From the NCBI RefSeq assembly GCF_029889745.1, contig NZ_CP123639.1, positions 806,001 through 870,000 of the forward strand: a DNA stretch of 64,000 bases. Reading direction: 5' to 3'. Shown here in pieces: positions 63,612 through 64,000 of the stretch; position 1 is the stretch's first letter; each line of letters starts with the position of its first letter. The notes beneath the pieces were generated by a model. It was not told the DNA's origin. It did no database searches and saw only the letters and a list, made by a program, of their open reading frames with translations. Origin of the DNA: Ligilactobacillus faecis. Lineage in GTDB: Bacteria > Bacillota > Bacilli > Lactobacillales > Lactobacillaceae. The translations under genes were made by a program, and so were the position numbers.

Positions 63612-64000
63612 TAGGTTAAGTTATTAAGGGCGCATGGTGGATGCCTTGGCACTAGGAGCCGATGAAGGACGTGACTAACTGCGATATGCTTCGGGGAGTT
63701 GTAAGTAAACTGTGATCCGGAGATCTCCGAATGGGGAAACCCAATAGGTTTTATCGCCTATTATCGCTGAGTGAATACATAGCTCAGTTGAAGGTAGACG
63801 CGGGGAACTGAAACATCTAAGTACCCGCAGGAAGAGAAAGAAAATTCGATTCCCTGAGTAGCGGCGAGCGAAAAGGGAACAGCCCAAACCAAGAAGCTTG
63901 CTTCTTGGGGTTGTAGGACTGAACATTTGAGTTACCAAGAAACGAAGTAGTTGAATGATCTGGGAAGATCAGCCAGAGAAGGTGATAGCCCTGTAAGCGA
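63612..64000 (+). rRNA. 23S ribosomal RNA, 5' part (cut by window edge)
   Basis: Begins near TTAGGTTAAGTTATTAAGGG and contains GCATGGTGGATGCCTTGGC, GTAGCGGCGAGCGAA and other conserved domain I segments. Continues beyond the window. Confidence 0.96.

Overview
The window is a chromosomal segment of a low-GC Gram-positive bacterium of the family Lactobacillaceae. The 16S rRNA gene at the right end, the maltose phosphorylase route, RbsU-type ribose uptake, the man-PTS with DUF956 and the ManR/sigma-54 control all fit this. The variable 5' part of the 16S gene looks most like Ligilactobacillus (the L. agilis/salivarius side), but I cannot assign a species without a search. Native genes are very rich in GATC (isoleucine ATC after G); the insertion sequences and parts of the polysaccharide locus are less so.

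Layout. 1-5.1 kb: end of a MerR-type regulator, a YaeR-type metalloprotein, an autoregulated PadR/DUF1700/DUF4097/PspC envelope operon, a DUF3290-DUF421 pair and a monooxygenase-like protein. 5.1-9.5 kb: a zinc-type ArsR repressor, an asymmetric heterodimeric ABC exporter and an HxlR regulator. 9.6-12.1 kb: a two-gene importer with a permease-binding protein fusion (EgtU/OpuC type). 12.1-15.7 kb: a hairpin-rich mini element, BrnQ, and a Zn/Cd P-type ATPase under an ArsR-type operator. 15.7-19.9 kb: malR, malP, pgmB for phosphorolytic maltose use. 20-23.8 kb: LysE-type exporter with a structured leader, CpXC protein, DJ-1 protein, Ser-rich lipoprotein, AhpC. 23.8-31.8 kb: three insertion sequences (IS4, IS1182, IS605-type) around an ABC-2 exporter operon. 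31.8-37.3 kb: DUF1275 protein, FNT channel, potABCD. 37.3-40.9 kb: two candidate small RNAs and rbsR-K-D-U. 41-49.9 kb: a polysaccharide locus (ugd, five glycosyltransferase genes, Wzy, Wzx). 50-52.4 kb: nitroreductase and UbiB kinase. 52.5-59.7 kb: manR plus a sigma-54-driven man operon with extra IIA and IIB genes. 59.8-61.4 kb: a second IS1182-like element inside a duplicated hairpin. 61.4-64 kb: an rrn operon with three tandem promoters, 16S, a tRNA-less spacer and the start of 23S.

The recurring theme is control by short palindromes (PadR, ArsR, MalR, RbsR/cre, ManR) and insertion of mobile elements into hairpins: one IS sits exactly in the loop of the ahpC terminator, another duplicated a whole terminator hairpin, a third sits just behind a promoter, and the IS605-type element supplies the last codons of a neighbouring membrane-protein gene. 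I found no CRISPR array, prophage, tRNA gene or classical defence island.
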